64,000 nucleotides of DNA, taken from contig CM060733.1 in NCBI GenBank assembly GCA_030704615.1, positions 9,920,001-9,984,000 on the forward strand. The letters are read 5' to 3'. Of the stretch, positions 10,701-20,912 are shown one piece after another. Within the stretch, counting starts at the first letter, position 1. Each line of letters starts with the position of its first letter. The position numbers were made by a program, and so were the translations under genes. The notes beneath the pieces were generated by a model. That model did not search any database. It was given only the letters and a program-made list of their open reading frames with translations, and was not told the DNA's origin. The DNA is from Takakia lepidozioides. Lineage: Eukaryota; Streptophyta; Takakiopsida; Takakiales; Takakiaceae.

Positions 10701-12362
10701 TTGTGGAGAGGGGGTTATGGACATGTTCATGACCGGTTGAGTGTCAACACGAAGGTGCCACTAGTTGCTGGGGACAGTGTCGGTTTGAGCACTAGCGATA
10801 CTAGTGGGTACACGAGACGAGGTGTGCGGTTTAGGCCACCTTCACCTCCTGTGTCTTCTACGGAAGGTTCTGATTCGGATTGTGAATCAGGAGGACTCAT
10901 ACCGGCAGTGCAAGTTGTTTCCTTACCATTGTTGTGGGACACACTGGAGGAGATGTATGGAGCTACCAAGGGGCCACGAAGGTACTCTGGGGCGGTGGGC
11001 ACCATCGAGTTGGATGATTTTATCCAAGAGTTTGATAGTTGGTGTGATTTGCAGCAAATGCGCAATCCACAACTATTTACGCCTTTCATGGCATGGAAGG
11101 GGCTGTTTCAACACCTTGAGGGGCCGCCTATGGATGATTACCATGAGTTCAGGCGGGGGCATGAGGTTGAGATCAAGGAGTGGAGGATGTACTGGTCACC
11201 CGACTATGTCTCCATCACTATGGGCACTAGAGCCACGAGGGCAGTGGCTACACCTGCACCGGCAGTTTCAGCAAGCAGCAGTGGGACTAGTGGGACTGGT
11301 GGTACAGTAGCTACGACGTCCACCCAAGCCACTACCGCACCAGCACTAGTACCCGTGCCTGCCTTCAACCCTGTTGTGGAGTTCTTCAAAGAGTTGAGAG
11401 GGAACTACCAAGGGGTGAGGACAGAGAAGTTGCGGAGCTTGCAAGAGTTCCAACGGAAGCCGACCGAGAGCTTGAGGGAGGCTTTCACTCGCATGAGGCG
11501 CTTGATAAATGTAACCCAAGGGGTTATGAAAGCTCAGGCAGTCCAATTCTGGTATGGGATATTGGACAAGGAGCTGAGGAGAAGGGTGCGGGATACAACT
11601 CTCCTACAAGCGGCCCAACCCACCTTAGCAAATGTGTTTTTGCTGGCAGAGCGGATAGAGCTCAACATGGTGGAGGAACGAGTGGTCATGGTGGGATTTG
11701 CTAAGGAAACACCACGGGGTAGTGGTGCTCCTAGCCAACCACTACCTCAACGTGCTCAAGGCAACAAGGGGGCTCAGGTGAAGCTCAGGGAAGGGCAGAG
11801 AGGACCTCAGATGCAGGGGTCTCTCCCTTCATTTGCTGGCCAACAATGGGCGGATGTGGTGTGCTGGACATGTGGAGGACCCTATGTCAAGAAGGATTGC
11901 CCAGAGGGATGCAAAGGGTCGGCACATGCACAGCCTGCATAGTTGCAGTGTGGGCATTGTGGCAAGCACGGGCATGGAGAGGCCCAGTGTTATGGTTTGC
12001 ATCCTGAGTTGCGCCCAGGCCAGTTCCAAGGGAACAATGGTGGCCGGGGGCGAGGTGGAGCAGCCCAGAGATGACGAGGTGGCCAGACACGAGGTACAGG
12101 CCAAGGGCAAGCTCAACATGGCCAAGGACGCGGAGGTCAGGGTGTTGACCAAGGCATGGCCAACCGGCTTCAGCAGCTAGAGCAGAGGCTCGCTGCCATG
12201 GCTACAGCTCAGGTGGTACCGGCTCCAAGGCTGGATGGTCCACCTCCTGCTCCTGAGGGAGGAGATATGGGAGGCATGGGTATTCATGTGCGGAGCAGCA
12301 CTACCACTAGTGCAGGTGGAGTCTGCTGCAGCCGTGACTCGAGAAGCAGCACGAGTTCCTGA
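10701..12362 (+). pseudogene. gypsy-like Gag with zinc knuckle
   Basis: The frame is open to an in-frame TAG at 11940-11942, resumes in the same frame, meets TGA near 12072, and ends near 12362. No ATG opens it; the stated start is only the frame limit. The capsid-like core includes EFFKELRGNYQGVRTEKLRS, FQRKPTESLREAFTRMRRL and VQFWYGILDKELRRRVRD. Two Cys motifs follow: a degenerate CWTCGGPYVKKDC (Tyr where His is expected) and an intact CGHCGKHGHGEAQC just after the TAG. A Gln/Gly/Arg-rich linker and a short coiled segment (RLQQLEQRLAAM) come next. Both stops would be one C-to-T change away from CAG and CGA. Confidence 0.75.
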
Positions 12363-12809
12363 GCCACGAGGTGCAGAGGTTGAGTTGGATCCACAGCGTG
12401 GGGAGGCAAGCCATCAGGCTAGGCTTCCTTAGTCATTCACATTGGCGGAGACAGTGTTGACGCCATCCATGGCACCTAGTTCTCGCCCGACTGTTACCGA
12501 TGCGAAGGTAACTATGTCATTGGGGAGAGCTACACGGGTAGCACCACTACCTAGTGTTGCCAAGGCTACGGCAGCTAGTGTGCTGTTAGGAGCGGCCACA
12601 TCTATGTGTCAGGCTCTATTGTTCTCGGCTACCATGATTGCGACGCCGAGGGTAAGACCAGTTGAGGTGTTCAGGCTGGCAGCTACACTTTGTGAGAGTG
12701 GGGAGGTTACTTCATCTTCTGCGGAGATAGTGGGAGGTGTAGTGCCGGAGGGATCCTCGGATGTGAGGGTCAAACCACGGCGGCGCAATGGCAAGCTGCA
12801 GCTGCTAGG

Positions 12810-13670
12810 TTGATGGAGCTGCCAGCTAGGCCAGCCAATGAGCGCGCCATGGTGACACCTGGAGTTGTCATGCTAGACAACCAGGATAACATTTTCTGTT
12901 TGAGTGGACTGGCAGGCAAGAGGTACCGGCCACTGCGGGTCTTGTTGGACTCGGGAGCTCAGCCATTGATGCTGGGCAGAGTTGCTATTGCAGGCTTGGG
13001 CCTCACGGAGGCGGATATGGAGCCTTGTCATTTCCAGATACAGACGTCTCTGGGAGGATCGGAGCAGGTTCGGGGCATGACACGGCATGAGTTGGCTATC
13101 AGACTACGGCCGGATCACCCTACAGATGGCTCAGTGATGCGAGCCAAGGCCATTGTGACAGACGCGGTCTCATATGATGTCCTGGTTGGTGGGGCAGTGT
13201 TGTATCCCATGGGCTTCACCCTGGATTTTTGGGAAGAGTCAGCTTCCTATAGGCCTGCATGGCAGTCAGGCGAGGGTCGGCGTGTACAGCTCCCTGTGAC
13301 GTTCATAGGAGGAGTTGCGGTTGCCCAGCGAGGCAAGATGCCGACACTAGCAGCATTCACAGCGGTAGTGAGTTGGCCTGGAGAGTTGCTTGAGGGCAAC
13401 GCTCATTCAGAGGATGTGCCACCTCCGGGAGAGCAGGATGACATGTATGGTATGGCGGAGTTGCCTACCATGGTTGCTCAGACTCCATTGTGGGGCACGA
13501 GCAAGGATTTGCAGCGGGATGCTGATCGACGGATGCAACAAGCCTGGGTGGAGGCTTTTGTACCATCAGGAGATGAGGAGAGTACGGGGATTGCACCAGG
13601 ACCACCTCAGTTGTCTCCATTGGACACCACACCTATTGTGTGGCAGTATCCGGATGAAGGCATTTGTCTT
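12810..13670 (+). pseudogene. Retropepsin-like aspartic protease and linker
   Basis: After a frame-scrambled stretch (12363-12809, Ala/Thr/Pro-rich), this frame encodes VVMLDNQDNIFCLSG and RPLRVLLDSGAQPLMLGRVA, an aspartic protease signature with catalytic DSGA at about 12945. Downstream are hydrophobic blocks (AIVTDAVSYDVLVGGAVLYP) typical of a retropepsin, including the second half of the flap/dimer region. About 110 residues of acidic, Pro-rich linker precede the methyltransferase, which continues in the same frame. No stop lies inside this segment, so a polyprotein layout is likely. Confidence 0.65.
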
Positions 13671-14625
13671 CTGGACTTGTTTGGCGGGATTGGCTGCTGT
13701 TCTACAGGCAGGTAAACGAGTACGGCGTTACTTGTATGTGGAGAAGGATGAGACTGCACGACACGTCTCACTCCGTCATATTGCTCAGTTGGTGCAACAG
13801 TACCCTGAGTTGTTGCCGGTGTCTGCGGTTCGTGGATATCAGCAGGCCTTGCCAACAGACATTTCGTTGCTGGGGGCGCACGATTTGGAGCGGGTTGGCT
13901 CCATTGATCTGGTAGTGGCAGGTTGGCCCTGCCAAGGGCATTCATCAGCCGGGCATGGCAATGGATTGCGAGACTCGAGGTCGGGTCTGTTTTAGGAGAT
14001 GGTGCGGGTTTTGCGCCACTTGCAGCTTCATCAAGCTGTATCTCCAGCATACATCTTGGAGAATGTGCCACTGATAAGCGATTATCGGGCCAGGGTGATG
14101 GCCAGTGTGCATCAAGTCCGGTCGTGGCTTGGGTCAGCAGTGTTGCTAGATGCAGCTACAGTGGGGTCACGGGCTCATCGTCCATGGCTATGGTGGACTA
14201 ACTTGATGCCACCAGCACTGCTTAAGCGTGCATTTGATACATGGAGGCAGTCTCAACGTGTGAGACACGATGACCGTTCGCCTTTGGCAGTGGTCAACGA
14301 GGTGGGTCAACCACGAGCAGCACTACCTACACTGCTCAGCTTCCCAGGATCGCATGCTTTCCGGGATAATGGACCTGGCCTCCTGTGGGATGCTCAGTTG
14401 CAGCAATTAGTGGAGCCTAATGCCGACGAGCAAGAGCGGGCTATGGGTTTTTCCACTGGGACCACGGCGGTGCCTTCTCTTTCTGAGGCATCACGTCGTC
14501 AGGTGTTGGGGCAAGCAATGGATCTAAATTGCTTGACCTGGATTATCAGCTTGGCTATGGCTGAGCAACAAAGAGTGCGGAGTGCACTTCCCTTGATGGT
14601 CTCTCTGCCTACCGAGACGGTATAG
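13671..14625 (+). pseudogene. C5-cytosine DNA methyltransferase domain in the gypsy polyprotein
   Basis: The conserved cytosine methyltransferase motifs appear in canonical order. Motif I is LDLFGGIG at 13671-13694. After a frameshift come GLAAVLQAG and YLYVEKDE (motif II-like acidic residue). Motif IV is GWPCQGHSSAG near 13921 with the catalytic Cys in PCQ, followed by LRDSRSGLF. Motif VI is YILENV near 14050 with the catalytic ENV. Motif VIII resembles RAHRPWLWWTNL near 14172. Motifs IX/X resemble EQERAMGF, RRQVLGQAMDL and TWIISLAMA near 14430-14565. A TAG at 13993-13995 interrupts it and is one transition from CAG. Family enzymes transfer methyl from AdoMet to cytosine C5. All catalytic residues survive; the lesions are one frameshift and one stop. 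Confidence 0.85.
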
Positions 14626-15230
14626 GCAGTGAGTGGGGGCGAGCCGGTGAGGACCACAGGGTGTAGACATCCATGGCACACGTGGGAGGTGCTCGAGGTT
14701 CAGAGGGAGTTGGCAGCCAAGGCGGCTGTGATGGATGAGGTTGGGGATTCTTCTCAGGTTGAGGAGGTCCTCAAGGATGAGATGATGGGGCAGGATGATG
14801 CCTTGTCATTGACTGAGCAGGCAGGGAGTACTGCTCAAGAGGTTGCGGCATAGCAACCACGGGACGCGTCCTCTACCTCTAAGTCTATTGGACTTAAGGT
14901 TGCAGTTACGAAGGGCAATTGGGAGCCTGACATTGGACCTATTGTCACTAGAGGAGAGAGACGACGTATACGGCGGTTCCTGAGGCTTGCAGGAATTGCT
15001 TTGTCTCTCGTGCTACGGTGGAGGAGCATGAGAAACATGTTCAGGTTGTGCATCGACCGGGTTTGGTCAATCGGGATGCGGATGGATTGAGTCGCAATCC
15101 ATGCACGAGCCAGCAGGATGACACTGGAGTTCGGTGGCATGGTGAGACGGACGAGGAGATGGTGCCGGGATGGCACGCATCTGCATTTTTGTGTATCCTA
15201 GCATCGGCCTGGGAGGTGCACTCTTTATAA
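14626..15230 (+). pseudogene. Spacer and terminal stub of gypsy RNase H
   Basis: A short acidic segment (14629-14853) and a fragment with RGERRRIRRFLRLAGIA are followed at about 15018-15110 by HVQVVHRPGLVNRDADGLSR. That is the well-known end of Ty3/gypsy RNase H (VxHRPGxxNxxADxLSR). Everything that should lie between, meaning the reverse transcriptase YxDD core and the RNase H active site, is absent. A large internal deletion must have joined the linker to the RNase H end. Integrase is also missing; after 15240 the sequence is AT-rich. Confidence 0.7.
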
Positions 15231-15239
15231 AATGTCTGT

Positions 15240-15529
15240 ATCGCGTGCGTTCGTCGCCTAATAAAAAAAACCCCTGTATACGGGTCCTTGGATCATTTAT
15301 ACCCCCTCTGTACATACATTTTGAAGATTATAAAACCCCCTCCTGTAAATATATAGAAATTTGTAATTTTTAAAAAGTACCCCCTTATGTATGTATATTT
15401 CCCTTTTCAATAATTAAAAAATACCCTCAAATATGTATATGTATGTTTTTATATTATATCAAGTTTATTCATTTAAAATCGAATAAAATCTAATAAATTA
15501 ATTTAAAAAAATTGTTTGCCCTCGATAAA
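15240..15529. other. AT-rich, no gene; short repeats of TACCCCCTC/TGTATGTATAT
   Basis: The stretch has degenerate short repeats mixing C5-6 runs with TGTAxATATAT words. Nothing coding is visible. It separates the gypsy stub from a LINE fragment. Confidence 0.5.
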
Positions 15530-15790
15530 ACTTGTTGTGGAATCTCACTTTGAACAATATTCAGAGCAGAGCGGAAAGGGACATTGTCAATGCCCGATGT
15601 GCAAGAGGCTTGAAGAAAGTTTCAATTTTCTGATATACAGTCCTAGGTATTTTCATCAAAGAGTGATCCTCTTGAAGACCATCAAGACCTAGTCACTGCA
15701 CCTCTGTTCATCAACTAGGACAATTTCTAAACTTGTTCTACAGTTTCAACCTTTGCAAGGTCCAATTATGTTCAAAACCTACTGTTGAGA
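15530..15790 (+). pseudogene. LINE C-terminal zinc-domain fragment
   Basis: One frame reads CPMCKRLEESFNFLIYSPRY, a degraded CX2C...H...C zinc domain found at the end of plant LINE ORF2. The related segment at 18780-18880 reads FPLCGQSEDSIHFLIHCPGF and keeps the final Cys. Nothing upstream in the same frame belongs to a reverse transcriptase. It abuts the DYW end of the PPR remnant on the opposite strand. Confidence 0.45.
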
Positions 15791-15895
15791 ATTCCTCTCC
15801 AAAAAGAGATTTCGTGCACCTTTGCTGCCACTGTTGGAGTCCAACCTGAAGATGATAGAGTTCAATACATTCAATTAGGTGACAAGCATTTCATT

Positions 15896-17165
15896 TCACC
15901 AATACTCCCCACAAGAACAAACACCATTTTGGAAGTGGTGAAAGCGGTTTGCATCCCGTACAACAATCTCTTGCTTAGCTATCTTTGAGATGAATTTGGT
16001 GGCTGTGTGGCAATCACCACACATCCGAAGATTCCTGGTGATCCTCAAAGAGATCCCAGAGGGTGTGTTGATAAGCCCAAAAACAATGGCCAACTTCTCA
16101 TTGTGGTGGCAAATTCTTTAAGCTCTTCCTCAACATCATGCAATGCAAAGCGCGGGCTTCACCCCTTTGCACATCATTTGCTCATAGGTCTCCAAAGCCT
16201 CCATCCCGCGCCCTTGCTGTGCATATCCTGCAATCATCGCACTCCACGACAGCACATCTCGTTCAGTCATACCGTTGAACACTCCCTTCATACATGTCCA
16301 CGAGGGTATTGTTTAGAATGACATTTGATACAATTGCAAATCTGACAATGTCGCCATGGACCTCTTTGCCCTTTTCCAGAGCTGACAGGCTTGCACACGC
16401 ATTGCAAATGTACACAAATGTGATGTGGTCGGGCTTCACCCCTTCCCCCATCATTTGATCATAGGTCTCCAAAGCCTCCATACCACGTGCCTGCTGTGCA
16501 TACCCTGCAAGCATCGCACTCCACGACACCACATCTCGTTCAGCCATGGAAACTCCCTTCGCATCCTTAATGCCCACATTTGGCATACATGTCCACCAGG
16601 GGAGTGTTCAGAATGACATCTGGTACAATTCCAGCTTTGACAATGTCACCATGGACCTCTTTCCCCTTTTCCAGAGCTCGCAGGCTTGGACACGCATTGC
16701 ATCCTGCCAACATTATATCCACGTGATCAAAGATCGTTGAGGCATTCTGTTGAACACTTGGTGAGCATCAATGATGCTCCCGCACATAACATACAGGTTG
16801 ACAAGGGTGTTGAGTAGAAAAACATTTGGCGTGAATCCACTTTGGATAATGTGAGTGTGCACCTGCTTTCCAGCTTCGAGACCTTCCATCTTGATGCACT
16901 TAAGCAAGAGACAAACATACATATCTGAATCTGCTGAACTGCTTCCTTGGTTTAGAGTCTGTAGAGCTTCTGTCAGGCTGTCGCACAAAGTATCTTCACA
17001 TGCCCAGAAGTGCCAGAAGAGGCATTGTGGACTCCCTCTCTTGATCCTCTTTCAGAAGCTGTGGTCATGGTTGAGGTGCCTGATTTTATCAACTGTGCCG
17101 CTGCAGCTGCTGCCTTTAGTTGACCATCTACCCATGCAGGTTTCTTGTAGCTACTGACCCCCACA
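15896..17165 (-). pseudogene. PPR protein remnant, PLS-DYW class
   Basis: The C-terminal end (15896-16093) has [23 protein letters not shown] and a final [14 protein letters not shown], which is a complete DYW-domain end with HxE-linked Cys residues. Such proteins bind organellar RNA and the DYW domain acts in C-to-U editing. Upstream blocks hold PPR repeats (TYDQMMGEGVKPDHITFVYI; AGKQVHTHIIQSGFTPNVFL; LVNLYVMCGSIIDAHQVFNR). They are broken by stops, and two blocks (16130-16340 and 16425-16640) are near duplicates, so repeats have been shuffled. The region at 16973-17165 contains KKPAWVDGQLKAAAAAAQLI, also found at 35.8-36.2 kb. It is not expressible as one protein. Confidence 0.75.
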
Positions 17166-17439
17166 TGGAATCAAGGTAATCTGGAGCTTGAAGTCCAGCC
17201 ACTCCCTCCGCATCCTCAATGCTCCCACAATGGCATACATGTCCACAAGGGTATTGTTCATAATCACATCCAGTAATTCAAAGGTCAGATGGTGGGGTCA
17301 GCTGCAACATATGTCCAACACCAGATTTCCTAAGTTAATCGACTCTATATCTTGGAAACATCGACTCTATATCTTAAAACTACATGCTCTAGCTTAGGCT
17401 TGGATTTCATGGCTAATGGTTCCATCTCGAGACTTGATA

Positions 17440-18885
17440 ACAGGGGTACGTTGAAGTTGCAATGACCAAAAGTGCTTCTAATTGAGTCCCACATCAATTC
17501 AATCTCAAAGAAGTTTGTCCCTTGACTGGCTGGAGAGCGGTCTTAGACATTGGTGATTCAATGGGGCGCTCTAGGAAGACAACCAAGGGCAAGGACTTCA
17601 ACTTGAGAGTTTCTAATCGGTTTGATGCTATGAATCCATGGGGTAACTGTCCCCCCTTTGCAGAACGGTTGGCCATCCACGAGCAATCACAAGCTACCTA
17701 GAACAACAAACAATTCACATGCAAAGGGCTGGCTTGCGGCTGGCCACTTTCAACTTCTCAGGGTTGACCAACCAAAGGAAACAACTCGAAGTGGGACAAG
17801 TTCTTCGGACTAATGATATTCATATCTGTGCTGGGCAGAAACATGGGAAACGTCGGATAAACTGGTTGGAGATGTCAATGGTTATAAATGGGCAGGTAAG
17901 ATGTGTACTCTCAAGGCAGCCTCTGCCAAACGCAGTAAAAAAGGGGCTGGATTCTTTGTCCAAGATTTCTTGTTTGACAATTGTGAAATTATCAACAAGG
18001 GTTTGAGGTACGAGCATAGTATCTGGCTAAAACTGAATCTGAAGGGCGGCTTGAGTACAAAGGACCTCTTTGTGGGTTGTGTTTACATGCCCACAGAGGG
18101 GACCCTTAGTGCTGACGCAGACAAAGCCTTCGAAGATGTAAAACTGGACTGTGCTTCGTTCCTTGCCAAAGGTCAGGTGGTGCTATTGGGTGACTTCAAT
18201 GCCCGGGTGGGCAAAGGGCTCCATCAGGACGATATCACTGGGCCTTCTGGTGAGGACGAGCTGAATTCTAATGTCAGACGGTTAATTAACTGTCTGGAAG
18301 AGCTTCATCTTTTGACCTTGAATAACAGGACAAGAGGTGACCAAGTGCAGTGGACTCGTGAGAAATCCCAAACTGGGGAACGTTCCATTGTGGACTATAT
18401 CATAATGGACAAAAATTTGTTCCCCCAGTGTGCCAATGTGTTGATCGACAGAACTGATATTGGTACCTCTGACCACTTCCTGGTTTGGACTGAGATCAAA
18501 AGGTGTTTTCCCAACACCTGAGTGAAAGAGATTCTCAAGGACCTGGACCTGGATTCGCAAGTCATGACCCTGCTGGATAAATCCGACTTAGAGGCTGTAG
18601 TGTCCAAAGCCATGTCTGTTGCCATGAGATTGTCTGATGAAAATGAAGTTAGGCAGAAAACTTCCCTGAACTTGTTTCCAGTCAGTGACATGGGGGAGGA
18701 CATCATAGATGACCTCAAGGGTCCACCCACTCTCGGCACTAGACTGAAATTTAAACTTAGGGTAGGAAGCCAACCTTTGAACATCAAACAGAAGCAGAGA
18801 GGAAAGGGAGAGTGCACTTCCCATTGTGTGGGCAATCTGAAGACAGTATTCATTTTCTGATACACTGTCCGGGGTTCTCTCATTG
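17440..18885 (+). pseudogene. LINE with apurinic-type endonuclease, internal deletion
   Basis: After a 5' part containing RVSNRFDAMNPWG (about 17600-17640), an EEP-family endonuclease is readable from about 17735. It shows LRLATFNFSGL, FVGCVYMPTEG, VVLLGDFNARVG (GDFN catalytic block near 18185), RSIVDYIIMD and GTSDHFLVW (SDH block near 18462). One frame change occurs near 17900. The reverse transcriptase is missing; a short tail resumes with FPLCGQSEDSIHFLIHCPGF at about 18800-18880, the zinc domain. The element is therefore endonuclease plus C-terminal end with the middle deleted. It cannot be autonomous. Confidence 0.75.
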
Positions 18886-19260
18886 ATAACAGGTGTACGT
18901 TGAAGGTTGCAATGACCAAAAGTGCTTCTAATAGAGTCCCACATCAATTCAATCTCAAAGAAGTTCGTCCCTTGACTGGCTGGAGAGCGGTCTTAGACAT
19001 TGGTGATTCAATGGGGCGCTCTAGGAAGACAACCAAGGGCAAGGACTTCAACTGCAGGTGACCAAGTGCAGTGGACTCGTGAGAAATCCCAAACTGGGGA
19101 ACGTTCCATTGTGGACTATATCATAATGGACATAAATTTGTTCCCCCAGTGTGCCAATTTGTTGATCGACAGAACTGATATTGGTACCTCTGACCACTTC
19201 CTGGTTTGGACTGACTCAAAAGAGGACCTCTTGTGTGTGCCTACTTGTGTCTGTAGTCAG
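18886..19260 (+). repeat. Partial duplicate of the adjacent LINE with an internal jump
   Basis: 18895-19053 repeats 17448-17611 almost exactly. At AAGGACTTCAACT the copy jumps and continues as a near-identical copy of 18338-18507 (GTGACCAAGTGCAGTGGACT onward), so about 725 bp present in the first copy is absent. Similarity is higher than between other repeats here, so the duplication is recent. The join does not show an obvious intron boundary in the first copy. Confidence 0.75.
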
Positions 19261-19289
19261 GTAACGATGGATTGGTCAGTGAGAACCAC

Positions 19290-19620
19290 CACGGTGCAGC
19301 TGAGCACGGCCTGCTAAGACCAAGCTGACTCTCCCAAGAACCTTATGAACATCTGGAAGAATACCAAATCAGGTACTAATAGGAGGCAAGAGCCCGCAAT
19401 AGCAGAATGGAAAAAATTCTTCACATCGTACCTTAAGAAAATGCCACACCTTGCGATTGCAGTTGTCCCACCATTGTCAATCTTCTAAAAACTCATGCCA
19501 GGTCTGCTCAGTGCTGCAAATTCAAGGCCGACTCTGATGAGAGGGCAAGACAGGCTGAAATAGGTCAAAGAAGAAGGTGCCCTCACCACGGCTCTCCGGA
19601 CGCCCGCAACACTATAAGTG
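19290..19620 (+). repeat. Dispersed repeat shared with 36395-36905
   Basis: The block starts CCACGGTGCAGCTGAGC and includes CTGCTAAGACCAAGCTGACT, CTTCTTCACATCGTAC-like sequence and GATGAGAGGGCAAGACAGGC. The same blocks in the same order and strand occur at 36395-36905, with extra DNA between them. The GATGAGAGGG..AACAGGCTGAAATAGGT piece also occurs near 35945 and 36015. No domain was recognised on either strand. 19621-20096 holds nothing I can name except a C-run at 19686. Confidence 0.6.
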
Positions 19621-20096
19621 ATGCATCCACGTAGTTGTAGATAAAATCATCATCCACCGGATCGCAAGAGGAGTCAACATGCGCCCCCCCCCCCTTCAGG
19701 ACTTCTAACTCCTTCACGGAAGACGGTGTGGATGGGCGGCGTTCTCTTACAAGACAGTGTGCGTCGAAAGCGCACGAGTCTGCATGATTAAAACAGGGAA
19801 GACACTGGAGTGGGCACCGAAGCCAAGGCTAGGGAAAGACTAATGAGAACACTTACACCATGCTTGCATCAACGCAAAGATAGTAGGGGAGAAGGACAGG
19901 CAAAAATTGGAAACAGACAAGTCAAAACCGTGTCATCGAGTCCTGCAGTGTCCAAGGGTCCCGGGTTGTTGATCTTACTCTTGGAACAAGTTTGTGGTTT
20001 GCACTGACAGTCTTGCAATGTTCTGCCTTCATTTGCTATTCTTTTTGGATTGCAGGCACGACTTGCTCTTTGCTCATTGATCGGTTTTGCATGTAG

Positions 20097-20294
20097 GGGC
20101 TTCATTCCGTGCCTGCAAGGGAGCAGAAAGGCATCTGTTCGCCTTTGAGGGCGATGCCAACCTCTACAATGAGGTAATAGCTCCTCTCCATGAGGGCTCG
20201 AGTTCAAGGCACGCAAACAGATGCGGCGCTTGCAGCAGTGGCCGTGGAACACAAAGACATGGCCGACATTGACGACGATTTTGATTGTGAGTAA
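20097..20294 (+). pseudogene. Last exon of the ParB/methyltransferase-like transposon gene, copy 1 (fragment)
   Basis: After an AG acceptor at 20095-20096 the frame reads GASFRACKGAERHLFAFEGD and DANLYNEVIAPL. This parallels exon 9 of the intact gene at 44350-44543 (GATYHACKAGGRSLFGMEGD, DSDLYNTVLLPL). Phase at the acceptor agrees. A single extra base after GSSS shifts the frame, after which GTQTD and a DDDFDCE end match the other copy (GTQTD, VDNDFSCE). This part corresponds to the AdoMet-binding end of an N4/N6 DNA methyltransferase fold. No upstream exons were found to the left. Confidence 0.75.
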
Positions 20295-20539
20295 GTCTAC
20301 ACCATTCTTTTACGTTCTTCTTTGTCAGCTTTTGCTTCTTTAGTTGGGCCTCCACTGTCGTGTGAGAATGGGGGATGCTCATGAAACTTTGGGATGTTTT
20401 TGCAGGAGCCCAAGATCGCCAAGGTTCCTCCCTTTTTTTGCGAACGCGGACTTCTATCCTAGTTTGCCCCCCCTTCTTGAATTGTCATGTTATGTGGAGG
20501 CTGCAGCCAAAGCATTTGCAGGCACTCGACATCCATCTT

Positions 20540-20881
20540 GTTGTCAATTATTCATCCATGCATTCATGCATTCATCCATCCATCAGTGTACCAGCGTTCA
20601 TCCAAATTCAATGTTATGTTCATCCAGAGTTCATCCAGAATGCATCGAATATTCATCCAACATTCATGATCCACATGCGCACAATGTCTCTTCTACAAAG
20701 TTGCAAACTACTACTTGGTTGTATGCATCTTTTCCCGCGGTTACAGGTCTCCCGGGGTTTTCTCATCCACGGTTATAGGCCCGCGCAGTGACAATCATCC
20801 TCATCCATTAGCATCTTTCCGCTCACGGATGAGCATCTTCTCGCTCACGAATCTTTCCGCTCACGGATTAGCATCCCCCTT
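20540..20881 (+). repeat. Companion-gene-side terminus of the MULE family, copy 1
   Basis: In order there are ATTCATCC-type repeats (20545-20670), a CGGTTATAGG block (20772-20782), three GCTCACGAAT/GCTCACGGAT words and an end whose reverse complement is AAGGGGGATGCTAATCCGTG. That resembles the end at 37826 (CAGGGGATTGCTAAACTGTG) and, more distantly, the TIR at 43332. The same order of blocks lies between the companion gene's 3' end and the left TIR in the complete element. This end therefore belongs to the companion exon at 20097-20294. Confidence 0.6.
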
Positions 20882-20912
20882 AATACTGCTGAGCTGTTTC
20901 TAGGGCGGCGAA

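Larger units (their letters stand above)
10701..15230 (+). mobile_element. Ty3/gypsy-like LTR retrotransposon remnant carrying a C5-cytosine DNA methyltransferase
   Basis: In order on the plus strand are gag with a CCHC knuckle, an aspartic protease, a C5-cytosine methyltransferase domain, a spacer and the last part of RNase H. Reverse transcriptase, most of RNase H and integrase are missing. No LTR pair was found. The leader may include the tandem repeats from 8.5 kb onward. The domain order places the methyltransferase between protease and reverse transcriptase. Cytosine methyltransferases have been reported in retrotransposons of some algae and protists; I cannot check whether this plant family is known. 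Several stops and frameshifts make the copy inactive. Confidence 0.75.

Noticed and set aside
20344-20791. Two overlapping plus-strand ORFs of 138-144 codons
   Set aside because: They cross the ATTCATCC repeats of the transposon terminus and have no domain.
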